Shown here: positions 12,205-25,009 of the stretch, piece by piece
Numbering within the stretch: the stretch's first letter is position 1
Layout of the letters: each line of letters starts with the position of its first letter
Source: Pegoplata infirma
Lineage: Eukaryota; Arthropoda; Insecta; Diptera; Anthomyiidae
Assembly: GCA_963921195.1 (NCBI GenBank)
Contig: OY992538.1
Coordinates: 14,532,330 to 14,596,329, forward strand
Reading direction: 5' to 3'
Length of the DNA: 64,000 nucleotides
Notes under the pieces: generated by a model
What the model saw: the letters and a program-made list of their open reading frames with translations, nothing else
The model's database searches: none
Told to the model about the DNA's origin: nothing
Translations under genes and position numbers: made by a program

Positions 12205-12590
12205 TTTTTTATTAAAAACTTAATTTAGTTTTTGTATTAATTAAAAAAATAAAATATTCTTTACTAAAAAAATCGGCAGCATGTATAGAAAATTGAAGAA
12301 AAACTAAATTGTTCCACATGAAAATTGCTATAAATAGATTTTTCTCATAGGGGGGAAAAGAAATATTTTTTTACACATTTTCTTTTCGAGATGTTTCAAG
12401 CATCATCTTGTTGGTTGATCAATAATTGTTTAAGAGGGAGAAAAGACCATGAACAAAGAGAGATGAGATTTTTCTAATAAGATAAAAAAATATTTAAATA
12501 ATCATCATGAAGACATGTGCACTGTAATACCGCAAAGGATTTAAAATACATTCATAGTTGTAAAATTCTATTAAAGAAACTGTCTACACC
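12205..12590 (-). other. 5' flank of the SmydA gene, promoter not resolved
   Basis: AT-rich sequence upstream of the SmydA start codon. No clear TATA box or initiator could be chosen. Parts (about 12420-12600) are repeated at 12890-13060, flanking the first 29-bp repeat units. Confidence 0.4.
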
Positions 12591-12594
12591 ATTC

Positions 12595-15500
12595 CAATTT
12601 CTTTTTTATAAAAATTTTCTTCAGAAAATGTTGCTAAAACAGAATTTCTACAGAAATGTTGCTAAAACAGAATTTCTACAGAAAATGTTGCTAAAACAAA
12701 TTTTCTGTAGAAAATGTTACTAAAAGAAATTTTCTATAGAAAATGTTGCTAAAAGAAATTTTTTATAGAAAATGTTGCTAAAAGAAATTTTCTATAAAAA
12801 ATGTTGCTAAAAGAAATTTTCTACAGAAAATACTGCTAAAAGAAATTTTCTATAAAAAAATGTTGCTAAAAGAAATTTTCTATATAAAACATGAACAAAG
12901 AGAGATGAGCTTTTTCTAATAAGATAAAAATTATTTAAATAATCATCATGAAGACATGTGCACATTGTGCACTGTAATACCGCAAATGATTTGAAATACA
13001 TTCATAGTTGTAAAACTCTATTAAACAAACCGTCTACACCATTCCAATTTTATTTTTATAAAAAAATTGTATCGAAAATAGAAAATAGAAAATGTTGCTA
13101 AAAGAAATTTTCTATAGAAAATGTTGCTAAAAGAAATTTTCTATAGAAAATGTTGCTAAAAGAAATTTTCTATAGAAAATGTTGCTAAAAGAAATTTTCT
13201 ATAGAAAATGTTGCTAAAAGAAATTTTCTATAGAAAATGTTGCTAAAAGAAATTTTCTATAGAAAATGTTGCTAAAAGAAATTTTCTATAGAAAATGTTG
13301 CTAAAACAAATTTTCTATAGAAAATGTTGCTAAAACAAATTTTCTATAGAAAATGTTGCTAAAACAAATTTTCTATAGAAAATGTTGCTAAAACAAATTT
13401 TCTATAGAAAATGTTGCTAAAACAAATTTTCTATAGAAAATGTTGCTAAAACAAATTTTCTATAGAAAAAAATGTTGCTAAAAGAAATTTTCTATAGAAA
13501 ATGTTGCTAAAAGAAATTTTCTATAGAAAATGTTGCTAAAAGAAATTTTCTATAGAAAATGTTGCTAAAAGAAATTTTCTATAGAAAATGTTGCTAAAAG
13601 AAATTTTCTATAGAAAATGTTGCTAAAAGAAATTTTCTATAGAAAATGTTGCTAAAAGAAATTTTCTATAGAAAATGTTGCTAAAAGAAATTTTCTATAG
13701 AAAATGTTGCTAAAAGAAATTTTCTATAGAAAATGTTGCTAAAAGAAATTTTCTATAGAAAATGTTGCTAAAAGAAATTTTCTATAGAAAATGTTGCTAA
13801 AAGAAATTTTCTATAGAAAATGTTGCTAAAAGAAATTTTCTATAGAAAATGTTGCTAAGACAAATTTTCTAAAGAAAATGTTGCCAAGACAAATTTTCTA
13901 TAGAAAATGTTGCTAAAACATATTTTCTATAGAAAATGTTGCTAAAACATATTTTCTATAGAAAATGTTGCTAAAACATATTTTCTATAGAAAATGTTGC
14001 TAAAACATATTTTCTATAGAAAATGTTGCTAAAACATATTTTCTATAGAAAATGTTGCTAAAACATATTTTCTATAGAAAATGTTGCTAAAGGAAATTTT
14101 CTATAGAAAATGTTGCTAAAAGAAATTTTCTATAGAAAATGTTGCTAAAAGAAATTTTCTATAGAAAATGTTGCTAAAAGAAATTTTCTATAGAAAATGT
14201 TGCTAAAAGAAATTTTCTATAGAAAATGTTGCTAAAAGAAATTTTCTATAGAAAATGTTGCTAAGACAAATTTTCTAAAGAAAATGTTGCCAAGACAAAT
14301 TTTCTATAGAAAATGTTGCTAAAACATATTTTCTATAGAAAATGTTGCTAAAACATATTTTCTATAGAAAATGTTGCCAAAACATATTTTCTATAGAAAA
14401 TGTTGCTAAAACATATTTTCTATAGAAAATGTTGCTAAAAGAAATTTTCTATAGAAAATGTTGCTAAAAGAAATTTTCTATAGAAAATGTTGCTAAAGGA
14501 AATTTTCTATAGAAAATGTTGCTAAAAGAAATTTTCTATAGAAAATGTTGCTAAAAGAAATTTTCTATAGAAAATGTTGCTAAAAGAAATTTTCTATAGA
14601 AAATGTTGCTAAAAGAAATTTTCTATAGAAAATGTTGCTAAAAGAAATTTTCTATAGAAAATGTTGCTAAAAGAAATTTTCTATAGAAAATGTTGCTAAA
14701 AGAAATTTTCTATACACCGAAAAAAATTCATGCCTTATATGAACGAAATGTTTCGTACATTGTACGAAAAGTTTCGTAGTTTTTGCTTACGAAATTATTT
14801 CGTAGAAATTATAAGTTTTTACGAAAAGGTTTACTACATTCTACGAAATATTTTTTTGTTTTTACGAAACAATTTTCTTTATTATACAAAATAATTTCGT
14901 AAATTACAAAAATAAATTCGTACATATTAGATATAAAAAACTACAAAAAAATGTATGTCTTATAAGGTCGAAATGTTTCGTACATTGTAAGAGTCGTTTC
15001 GTACTTTTTGCTTAGAAAATTGTTTCGTAAAAATTACAAGTTTTTACGAAAAAGTATGAAACAATTTTCTATATTACACAAAATAAATTCGTAAATTACA
15101 AAAACAAATTCGTACATATTAGATATATTTTCTAAAAAAGGACGTGTTTCGATCTCTTCAAGTTCTTGTCAATACTATATAGCAAAATATAAAAAACCTA
15201 TACTACAAGTAGCATAAAAAAAGTTAGTAAAATATATATTTTTGTAAATTTACAAAAAAAAAGTTTAATTTTAAAAAATGTTATTTAAAATTTTTCTTAA
15301 AAAAACAATATTTTTCACAAATTTTCTAACGAAATTTTGTTTTCGGACACAACAATTTTTTGGCATTTCTTTTTTTTTGCGTTTTGGAATTAAGAAATTC
15401 ATTAAAAATGCATTAAGGAAAAATAATCTTAAAATAAATTTTCGAAGTTCAAAAAAACTTTGAAAATTTTCTAATTGTAAGTCCTAGGCCTTTTTATATA

Positions 15501-17012
15501 AAAGGTTTCAAACTTTGTGATAGGTCATTGCGTTCCTTGTGATATGCCACGTGACCTATCAAGGACCGGTCACTTTTCGTGCAGGGAAATTAAAAACGTT
15601 CAAAATTACGAAATATTTTCGTATGTTTCGTAAATTTACAAAAGTCCGGACTAATTTATTTTTCGTAATATAAAGTAAATTTTCGTATATTTTACGAAAC
15701 AAGTAAGTACGAAATTTTATTTCGTAAAATGTTGCATGGATTTTTTTCGGTGTAGAAAATGTTGCTAAAAGAAATTTTCTATAGAAAATGTTGCTAAAAG
15801 AAATTTTCTATAGAAAATGTTGCTAAAAGAAATTTTCTATAGAAAATGTTGCTAAAAGAAATTTTCTATAGAAAATGTTGCTAAAAGAAATTTTCTATAG
15901 AAAATGTTGCTAAAAGAAATTTTCTATAGAAAATGTTGCTAAGACAAATTTTCTAAAGAAAATGTTGCCAATACAAATTTTCTATAGAAAATGTTGCTAA
16001 AACATATTTTCTATAGAAAATGTTGCTAAAACATATTTTCTATATAAAATGTTGCTAAAACATATTTTCTATAGAAAATGTTGCTAAAAGAAATTTTCTA
16101 TAGAAAATGTTGCTAAAAGAAATTTTCTATAGAAAATGTTGCTAAAAGAAATTTTCTATAGAAAATGCTGCTAAAAGAAATTTTCTATAGAAAATGTTGC
16201 TAAAAGAAATTTTCTATAGAAAATGTTGCTAAAAGAAATTTTCTATAGAAAATGTTGCTAAAAGAAATTTTCTATAGAAAATGCTGCTAAAAGAAATTTT
16301 CTTTAGAAAATGTTGCTAAAAGAAACTTTCTATAGAAAATGTTGCTAAAAGAAATTTTCTATAGAAAATGTTGCTAAAAGAAATATTCTATAGAAAATGT
16401 TGCTAAAAGAAATTTTCTATAGAAAATGTTGCTAAAAGAAATTTTCTATAGAAAATGTTGCTAAAACAAATTTTCTATAGAAAATGTTGCTAAAACAAAT
16501 TTTCTATAGAAAATGTTGCTAAAACAAATTTTCTATAGAAAATGTTGCTAAAACAAATTTTCTATAGAAAATGTTGCTAAAACAAATTTTTTATAGAAAA
16601 TGTTGCTAAAACAAATTTTCTATAGAAAATGTTGCTAAAATAAATTTTCTATAGAAAATGTTGCTAGAATAAATTTTCTATAGAAAATGTTGCTAAAATA
16701 AATTTTCTATAGAAAATGTTGCTTAAAGAATTTTCTATAGAAAATGTTGCTAAAAGAAATTTTTTATAGAAAATGTTGCTAAAAGAAACTTTCTATAGAA
16801 AATGTTGCTAAAAGAAATTTTCTATAGAAAATGTTGCTAAAAGAAATTTTTTATAGAAAATATTGCTAAAAGAAATTTTCTATAGAAAACGTTGCTAAGA
16901 GAAATTTTCTAGAGAAAATGTTGCTAAAAGAAATTTTCTATAGAAAATGTTGCTAAAAGAAATTTTCTATAGAAAATGTTGCTTAAACAAATTTTCTATA
17001 GAAAAAAATTAA
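12595..17012. repeat. 29-bp minisatellite array, about 115-120 copies
   Basis: The 29-bp unit holds the 16-bp perfect palindrome ATTTTCTATAGAAAAT followed by GTTGCTAAAAGAA. Variants with ACAAA, ACATA or ATAAA in place of AGAAA occur in runs, as if amplified in blocks. The array lies between the SmydA start and the Usp20-33 stop and is interrupted at 14713-15754 by a transposon. A decayed copy of the same family lies at 19317-20053. Confidence 0.95.
14715..15752. mobile_element. TIR element inserted in the 29-bp array
   Basis: The ends are CACCGAAAAAAATTCATGC and its near-perfect reverse complement. TA lies on both sides (14713-14714, 15753-15754). Removing the element restores a normal repeat unit (TTTTCTA-TA-GAAAATG), which proves the boundaries. 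The interior is rich in TTTCGTA motifs. At about 15505-15590 it carries a CCACGTGACCTATCAAGG block shared with 59889-60050 and 61376-61430. Confidence 0.92.
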
Positions 17013-17397
17013 AAATGAAGTGAATTTATGAAGGTTGTTAGTTTTGTCGAGTAGATCACAAAAATGCCCATTAAACTTGGAAGTTACCCTCAAATTTTAA
17101 AGTTATTGGTTTACTATTCTCCAAATACAAGTTTTTTAATACCTCAATAATAAACTATTTTTTTATCTGTAAGTTTAAAGCCTCTACCCACATTTAACTC
17201 ATTAAGCAGAGTTTTTTTATTCAATAAACTAATAAAAAAAAATAAGTTACATTACTAAATAAACAATGAAAAAAACAAGAACTAAATTTATAATTATTAT
17301 AAATTTTCGTTGTTTATACAACGAACTAGAAAAAGAGATAAAGTACATTTAGTTTTTAAAAGATGACAGTAGCTTTTGTTTCATATTTTATGTTACA
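17013..17397. other. 3' flank of Usp20-33
   Basis: AT-rich non-coding DNA between the minisatellite and the Usp20-33 stop codon. It contains AATAAA-type motifs on the minus strand suitable for a poly(A) signal, but I cannot choose one. Confidence 0.35.
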
Positions 17398-20300
17398 CTA
17401 AATATCAGTTTCATTGGAATCACTGGCAGCTGTGTCATGTAATTGTTGAAAATTCTTCAAAACAACAGTATTTTTGGATTTACTACCACGTTTACCGTGC
17501 GACGAACGTTTCTCTAATACTTCATTAGTATTTAAGGAATTCTCGGGTACAGCAGCATTTGATTTACGTTGATGAGAACGTTTTTCATTACGGAATGATT
17601 TATTGGTTTTATAGTTAGTGTTGGTTGTATTATTGGCATGTTGGGATTTTTTATTAGTATTAAATGCTGCATCTTGTTGCATTTCCATGTGGTCATTTTG
17701 TTGTTTTTCGTCATCTTGGGAATGTGATTCATTATCTTTTGTATTATAATTTCCTTAAAAGATATAAAAAAAAATTTAATTAGTAAATAAATTTAAAACA
17801 AAAAATAATTTTCTTGAAAATTATGCTATGAGAATATCATGGTTTTAATTAGTAAAGAAAATAATGACCTCGAGCCAGAATAAACATCCTCAAAATATAA
17901 TATTTTAAAGGTCGAATAAAACAATTTTTATTTTTTAATAAAAATTAATCAGAATTTGAACATAATGGTTGGCACGCCATGTGATGAATAACCCTAATAT
18001 GGAGTATTTGTTACAACAAAAACACAAAAAACATATTGTTGTAGTCCAATGGACTATCGTATGTAAAATTGTTTTAAATATTTTTGTTGGTTATTGATAA
18101 TCGTTGCCTTATTAGCATGGTACAATTTCTTCGTCTTCCTAATTCTCATTGCGAATAGAGGCGAATATGTATTAATTTGCTAGTTTGTGCACCAAACGAT
18201 TTGTCATTAGACTCGTTTGCTACTTTGTAGTAAATCGTTTCTATTTTTGCTAAATAATCTTGACAATGGAATCTTGACAAATTCCGAAACACGTGTCGAT
18301 TAAGTCTTGCAAAAATGACCAACATAAATAAATTTAAAACAAAAAATAATTTTCTTGAAAATTATGCTATGAGAATATCATGGTTTTAATTAGTAAAGAA
18401 AATAATGACCTCGAGCCAGAATAAACATCCTCAAAATATAATATTTTAAAGGTCGAATAAAACAATTTTTATTTTTTAATAAAAATTAATCAGAATTTGA
18501 ACATAATGGTTGGCACGCCATGTGATGAATAACCCTAATATGGAGTATTTGTTACAACAAAAACACAAAAAACATATTGTTGTAGTCCAATGGACTATCG
18601 TATGTAAAATTGTTTTAAATATTTTTGTTGGTTATTGATAATCGTTGCCTTATTAGCATGGTACAATTTCTTCGTCTTCCTAATTCTCATTGCGAATAGA
18701 GGCGAATATGTATTAATTTGCTAGTTTGTGCACCAAACGATTTGTCATTAGACTCGTTTGCTACTTTGTAGTAAATCGTTTCTATTTTTGCTAAATAATC
18801 TTGACAATGGAATCTTGACAAATTCCGAAACACGTGTCGATTAAGTCTTGCAAAAATGACCAACATAAATAAATTTAAAACAAAAAATAATTTTCTTGAA
18901 AATTATGCTATGAGAATATCATGGTTTTAATTAGTAAAGAAAATAATGACCTCGAGCCAGAATAAACATCCTCAAAATATAAAAAATTTAATTAGTTTTA
19001 GATTTTACGTTCAAAAATGTTACTATGGCCTCCGTTCTGTCTTTCACAACTTTTCAATTCACATGAAATTTTCCAAATCACATGAAATCGAGTTTGGTGT
19101 TTTGTTGTTCACGTTTTCATTTGAAGTTGAAACCAAATAACTAAATTTTAAAAAAATTATAAGGAAGAAAGTGCATTCGTTTTACTTTCACCAAACTTTA
19201 TTAATGTGAATCAAAACGAAAAAAAAAATTTGAAGTGAAATCTAGAACACCAAAAAAGTTCGGAAATTTTCATTTTCACATTTTTTATGTGAATTCCATT
19301 TTTTGGAACAGCGGCCTATGACTAATTTTCTACCAAAAATATTGCTAAGACAAATTTTCTATTAAAAACGTGCCAAAGACAAGTTTTTCATAAAAATGCT
19401 TGTCAAGACAAATTTTGCTAAAACAAATTTTCTACAGAAAATGTTGCTAAAATATTTTCTACAGAAAATGTTTCCAATACAATTTTTTTATAGAAAATGT
19501 TGCCAAGATGAATTTTCTATAGAAAATGTTGCCAAAACGAATTTTCTATAGAAAATGTTGCCAAGACAAATGTTCAATAGAAAATGTTGCCAAGACAAAT
19601 GTTGAAAAGAAAATGTTCCCAAGACAAATCTTCTATAGAAGATGTTGCAAAGACAAAGTTTCTATAAAAAATGTTACCAAGACAAATTTTCTATAAAAAA
19701 TGTTGCAAATACAAATTTTCTATAAAAAATATTACCAAGACAATTTTCTATAAAAAATGTCGCCAAGAGTAATTTTCTTTACAAAATGTTGCCAAGAAAA
19801 TTTTTCTATCAAAAATGTTTTCAAGTGAAATTTCTTAAGAAAATATTTTCAAAGAAATTTTTTAGAAAATGTTGCCAAGAAAAATTTGTTATAGAAAATG
19901 TTGCTAAAAGAAATTTTTTACATAAAACGTTGTGAAGAGAAATTTTATATAGAAAATGTTGACAAGAGAAGTTTTTTATTCAAAATGTTGCCATAAGATT
20001 TTTTTTTATAAAAAATGTGGCTAAGAGAAATAATATATAGAAAATGTGACCAAGGCCGCTGTTCCAAAAAAAGTAATTCACATAAAAAATGTGAAAATAA
20101 AAATTTCCGAATTTTTTTGGTGTTCTAGATTTCACATCCGAATTTTTTTTTTCGTTTTGTTTCACATAAATAAAATTTGGTGAAAGTAAAACGAGTGCAC
20201 TTTTTTCCTTATAATTTTTAAAATTTTAATTATTCGATTTCAACTTCGAATGAAAACGTGATCAACAAAACACTTAACTTGATTTCATGTGATTCGGAAA

Positions 20301-23300
20301 TTTTCATGTGAATTGAAAAGTTGTGAAAGACAGAACAGAGGCCCAAGATTTTGGTTCTAATATTTTTTTATTTTAGTATGTATTAAAGTACCTTGAGGTC
20401 CAAATAATTCTTGATTTCCTTTATTTTTGGCTCTTTTGGATAGTCCAGTGGATAAATTTGTTGTTTTTGTGTATTTTTTACCCGTTGATCGTTCTTTTTG
20501 TTTTTGGCTTATTTTGGTAGTTGTAGTTGAGGAAACTTCCTCATACTCTTCTTGTTCGTTTAATGCACTTTCTGTAGTACTATTAACTTGACTTGAATCG
20601 GGCAAATTATAATTATGACTTCCCATGTTACTCTCAGTATCAGATATATTACCATGTAGAATATCATTTTCATCTAATTCATCTTCATCGATGATAACGA
20701 TCTTAAAAAAGAAATTAAAATGAAGATAAAAATAATATAAAATTAATAGAAAAGGAAAAAAACTAATTTTTATTTAATAAAAAAAAAAAACTTTGAGTAG
20801 GAAACATTAAATTATACAATCGTAAAATTCTTACCTCTTCTGTTATCGATGGTCTTAATAAAACTTCCGGTCCACCACCATATATATCATGTAAAAATCT
20901 CCATAGAGGCGCATTGATTTGTACATAATCTGAGCCTAATTTAACATTACGTACAGGAGAATTCTTTGCTCCACCATCTTTAGTAGATGAAACAATGCTG
21001 GCATTATTAATGGGACCTGGTTCTTTGTGGGTCAAACCTCTAGTAAATTGTTGCCATTTACGTAACCAACTCATAGAAATAGCGTATATGGCACATGACT
21101 CTAGTTCAGCATCTAAACCATTATAACGTTGAAAAACGGAATGTTCGTAATGTTGACGATTAGCTAAGGCTTCGGCCGAACGTTTGCATGTTTCACATTC
21201 AAACAACATACTAATGGCAGGACCACCACCAAATTTACGATATAAAAATTCCCACAATTGTTGAGAGATTGGTATGGCCAACTGTGAAATTACAGAGATT
21301 TTTGTCTGTAATACACCACCATGAGGACAAAGCAGAGACCAATTACTAATGGGTCCTGGCTCGGAAAAGGTATTAAAGCGAGCCAACCATTCTCGGGATA
21401 TATAAAATCGTATGTCAGACTCTGATGCCGGATAGGAAGAAGCTATTTCATTAGCCTCAAATCTTATCAACTCCATTTGGGTATTATTTTTATGATAGAA
21501 TAGCACATAAGCCTGACAATTTTGTACAACATCTGGTTGAACTTCATTAACATGATGATCATCAAATTCATACCAACGATCGGTAAGAGCATTGCGAGCG
21601 AAGCAGGTATAGTGGCCACCACCTACAGTGCCATGATGACATATTACTGAACTAAGATTGTAAAGACCCACTTGAGATTTACAATCTTTATGGATATAGG
21701 AACGCATATCCAAATTTTCCAAAGGAAATTCTACATGAGAAGATATTTTGGAACTGTATGACAAATCATGACGAAATCTTTTCAAATGTATGCACAAAAC
21801 TTCAGGTAGATCAAGAATGCGGGAATATTTGACACCTGTTCTAAGCTTATTGCACTTTTCACAGCTGTACATGTTGTCACCCTTCAGCTCATCGGCACTA
21901 AAGAAACTAGCCATACAGTCGTGTAAATTAACCGATGGACCCCATAACCAAGATCTTACTATATTCCAAATCCATGATATCCAACCATCATTTGCACGTG
22001 CAGACGAACCAGAGTCTATGCTATTTAAACTTTGTACACTCATGCTATTGGCTTGGTGTAGGACAGTTAAGAAATCACGATTTGGTATGGGCAATGAAAG
22101 ATCCTGGAAAGTTTCTTCTCTATTAGATATACGATCGCAGGTTAAACATTGTACCGAAGATAAAAGTTTACCATCAAATATATCACTAACAATAGAACGT
22201 ATTGAAGCGCACGATGAATTTGATGAGGATGTGCCACCACCACCTACTGTTTTTGAGGGTGAAAATGCTGGATTTATCATCATACCCGATGATCTGTGAT
22301 TGTTTATAGGTTCTTCCCAAAGACTAGATTGCTCGGATGCTGAACTGTCACATGTTATATAATCAGAAGCTAGAGAATTTGAGCTTAATGAAGAACTCAT
22401 TTCAGAGGTTGTATCTTCATCCTCATCCTCACCACCTACTCCCCGTCCTTCGTCAACTGACGATTGTTTCATTGTTGCCCCACCAGATTTGACGTTATGA
22501 TTGCTGACCTGTTCCTTAAGTTCCTCGTGTAGTTGATCCATAAAACACCTCAGAAATTCTTGGGTATCATGTTGTTGGAATCCCCTAAACATAGGATGAA
22601 CAGAACGTATGCCATATAGTATACTACGTGGAGCTATAAATGATTTTCCTTCTTCACGTTTACGCCACATATCACGCATTAAACGTTGATAACTTTTAGC
22701 TAAACCAGCCTTACTACGATGGGCTCCTTGTTCTAGGGTGTAATCAACTAAATCGCTACAATGAAGAAAGTAATGGGTCATGGGCAGTACATTACTGAGA
22801 GCTTGCAAAGCTGAATTCATGTAACAAGTATTGGCTATATTTTGCAAACCCACCAAACCTGTGCCCAAACCACTTTCATTTTCCGCTTCCGATTCATAAT
22901 CATCATCGGAATAACGCATGCTTCCTCTGACAACCGGATCTTGCCCTACATTAGCTGGTCGTTCAATGCCACCGCCAATGGGTATCTCACGTTCACATAA
23001 ATAACACCATGCCCGTTGCGATGACAAGTTCATATGTATGCAATGCAATTGTTTATCTTTGCTGCGTTGAAAATGATTCGTACTGTGATCATTCGCTTGC
23101 TCGGAACAACCAATTTGCATACATTTGTAATACAGACAGATCCATAAATTTGGTCCAGCATAGTGGCAGTTGGCACATGTATTGTTCTGCAAAGGAAGTT
23201 AAATTTATTTATAATCCAAACTAACAACGAATTTGTTAACATACCCCATCAATTTGCTTAATGTCCAATAAATTGGAATGTTCGTTGGTAAAATGGGAAC

Positions 23301-23322
23301 AAGGTTGTGGAAGTTTATTCAT
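17398..23322 (-). CDS. Usp20-33: Ubiquitin carboxyl-terminal hydrolase of the USP20/USP33 type
   Basis: Exons in order are 23322-23245, 23186-20835, 20701-20392 and 17753-17398, all GT-AG. The total is 3096 nt, or 1031 residues plus stop. Start ATG 23322 leads straight into a UBP-type zinc finger (about residues 8-100, Cys/His-rich). The USP catalytic domain has its nucleophile in GLQNIANTCYMNS (Cys about 147), an acidic low-complexity insert (about 265-350), zinc-ribbon pairs CLTC and CEKC, and the histidine box GGGHYTCFARN (His about 551) followed by WYEFDDHHV. Two DUSP domains follow (about 618-715 and 725-810). The C-terminal tail, encoded by the last two exons, is charged and low-complexity. 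Family members remove ubiquitin from receptors and HIF/Hedgehog-pathway proteins; the role here is inferred from homology. Confidence 0.95.
17784..18981. repeat. 541-bp tandem duplication, 2.2 copies, in Usp20-33 intron 3
   Basis: Units start at 17784, 18325 and 18866 with exact 541-base spacing; the third is a 116-base partial copy. No difference was noticed between copies by eye. The array is bracketed by similar flanks (ATATAAAAAA..TTTAATTAG) at both sides. Each unit contains a possible stem pairing AACGATTT with AAATCGTT. No ORF of note. Confidence 0.93.
19027..19316 (+). mobile_element. MITE family B, copy 1 (3-bp target site)
   Basis: The ends are GGCCTCCGTTCTGTC and GGAACAGCGGCC, flanked by TAT on both sides. 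Sister copies lie at 20054-20343 (inverted) and 27782-28071. Length is 290 bp. A 3-bp duplication suggests a PIF/Harbinger- or CMC-like parent; this is inference. Confidence 0.85.
19317..20053. repeat. Decayed 29-bp minisatellite between two inverted MITEs
   Basis: Recognisable GAAAATGTTGCCAAGACAAA and TTTTCTATA motifs recur at about 29-bp spacing with many substitutions. It is the same family as the 12.6-17 kb array but much older. It lies exactly between MITE B copies 1 and 2, which point in opposite directions. Confidence 0.85.
20054..20343 (-). mobile_element. MITE family B, copy 2 (inverted)
   Basis: Starts GGCCGCTGTTCC and ends CAGAACAGAGGCC, with CAA on both sides as a 3-bp target duplication. 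It lies in Usp20-33 intron 3, close to the exon 3 donor. Confidence 0.85.
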
Positions 23323-23608
23323 TATGTATTAAACCTCCTTTATAGAAATGTAAAACCATTAAATTGTGTTTTTTTATTTGTTTAGTTTTTAAAGTTTTCT
23401 TGTATTGTTTTTATAGATTATTATTAAAATTACAAGAAAGTTCCAAAAAAAAAATATATCGTGAGCATTTTTTTACGATTACAATGACAAATGACAGATT
23501 TATAGAGTTGCCTCGATCCTGAGAAGAAAATATTTGACATAAAGTGTTGCCGGATGCATGTTTTATGAGGGATATTTTGGAATGAAGAATGGGAGAGTGC
23601 ATAAGGTG
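23323..23608 (-). other. 5' flank of Usp20-33
   Basis: About 290 bases between the Usp20-33 start codon and the first transposon of the 23.6-28.4 kb cluster. It presumably holds the promoter and 5' UTR, but no core promoter motif is clear by eye. Confidence 0.4.
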
Positions 23609-23824
23609 GTCACCAGCAGAGATGCCAACTAAAAAGGCACTGGACTGTTTTTTAAATAGATAAAAAAATAATTCTTTTATTCAAACAAAATTTTTGATAA
23701 GTTTGTTTGTTGGTTAAACTTTTGAGCAACCGATATAAATCGTTGTACAATTTTACATGGTCTTTGAACTTCACCCAGAACAGAATTCAAATATTTAACC
23801 AAAATACAAAAAAAAACCTACAAA

Positions 23825-24115
23825 TAATGGCATATTTTTTGAGGTTGGTTTAGTTCTTCAAGGGAAAACATTTTCCCCTTAATCCGATTTTGCCCTTTTT
23901 TCCGAACTTAATACGACCAATGGTTATTGACCATAATAATAAATTCGTTCCATATTTCAGGCGCCTCTTAGTTTGAACTGCATATTGCTTTCCACGGAAA
24001 GACAGACGGACATTCAAAAATGTCTTTGAACCGATTAAAATCAATAAAATATATACTTTGTGAAGTCTCCGACTAATGTTTCCGATGTGCCATATTTTGT
24101 TTTGAGGCTATAAAA
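23825..24115 (-). mobile_element. DINE-like fragment inside the hAT element
   Basis: Carries the recurring gaggttggtttagttctt core and a reduced 'gacagacggacattc' block with 'aaaatatatactttgtg', as in the other DINE-like copies. It is truncated on both sides. Confidence 0.45.
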
Positions 24116-24195
24116 ATTAATTTTAAAAAGCACTAAAAGCACCAACTGAAATTTTTAAAAGCACTAAGTTAGTGCGTTTTTCTAATATGGCACTA

Positions 24196-25009
24196 CACTC
24201 ATAGAAATATCTTAGTAGAAAAATTAGTAAACCCATTGTAGATCAAGTTTTACAGAATATTGCCGTATTCAACAAAAATTAATGTTGATATCGTTGAATA
24301 ATCAGTAAAGTTGAATCAACTTTTTACAACGCCTATACAGAATTCAATAGATAAAACCAAAAAAGAAAAAACAACCCTGTTCGTTCATTTTTGTATTATC
24401 AAGTTGGTAGCAATGCATTGCAATGTGAAATTTGTTTGTCTCTTATAAAATTATTTTATGTGTTTGTTTCTTATAAAAATATTTAATATTATAAAAATAA
24501 ATAAAAATAAAACAGATTCTGATCTGTAAATATTTGGTAAGTAATAAAATACATTGGTTACTCTATGTATTCATACTATATTATATTTTCTTTTGTTTTT
24601 TTTTTTAAGGTTTTTGATTTGGTGTCATTAGAAAACTGGAGAATGGCTTACGAGTGCATAACATAAATAAACGAAGTGTGTGTGAAAATCTCGTGCTTTT
24701 TAAGCTGCACGAGATTTTCACAATAATGTGATAATTCTAAAAAATATTGTGATTTTTACTTAATAAAAGAATATTAACAAATAACAAGCTTTGTTTTATT
24801 AATAAAATTCCTTATATCAATAAAAATATGAGTTGAGTTTACAAAAAATACGAGTTGATTTACAAAAAAACGAGTTGATCAACTTTTACAAAAACTGACA
24901 ATAATTTTTATTGAAATCAACATAAATATTTGTAGGGTCAAAATCAACAATGATTTTTGTTGAATTTACAGCGATTTTCTTTGGGAATACAATGATTTTT
25001 GGTTGAGTG
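24196..25009 (+). mobile_element. MITE family A, copy 2
   Basis: Starts CACTCATAGAAATATC, ends GGTTGAGTG, with TA on both sides (24194-24195, 25010-25011). It is nested in the hAT-type element and closely matches copy 1. Confidence 0.85.

Noticed and set aside
12595..17012. CRISPR-like regular direct repeats
   Set aside because: Units are contiguous with no unique spacers, in an insect genome, with no cas genes. It is a minisatellite.
21790..22299. Plus-strand ORF of 169 codons
   Set aside because: Antisense to the well-supported Usp20-33 exon 2; its codon pattern follows the minus-strand gene.
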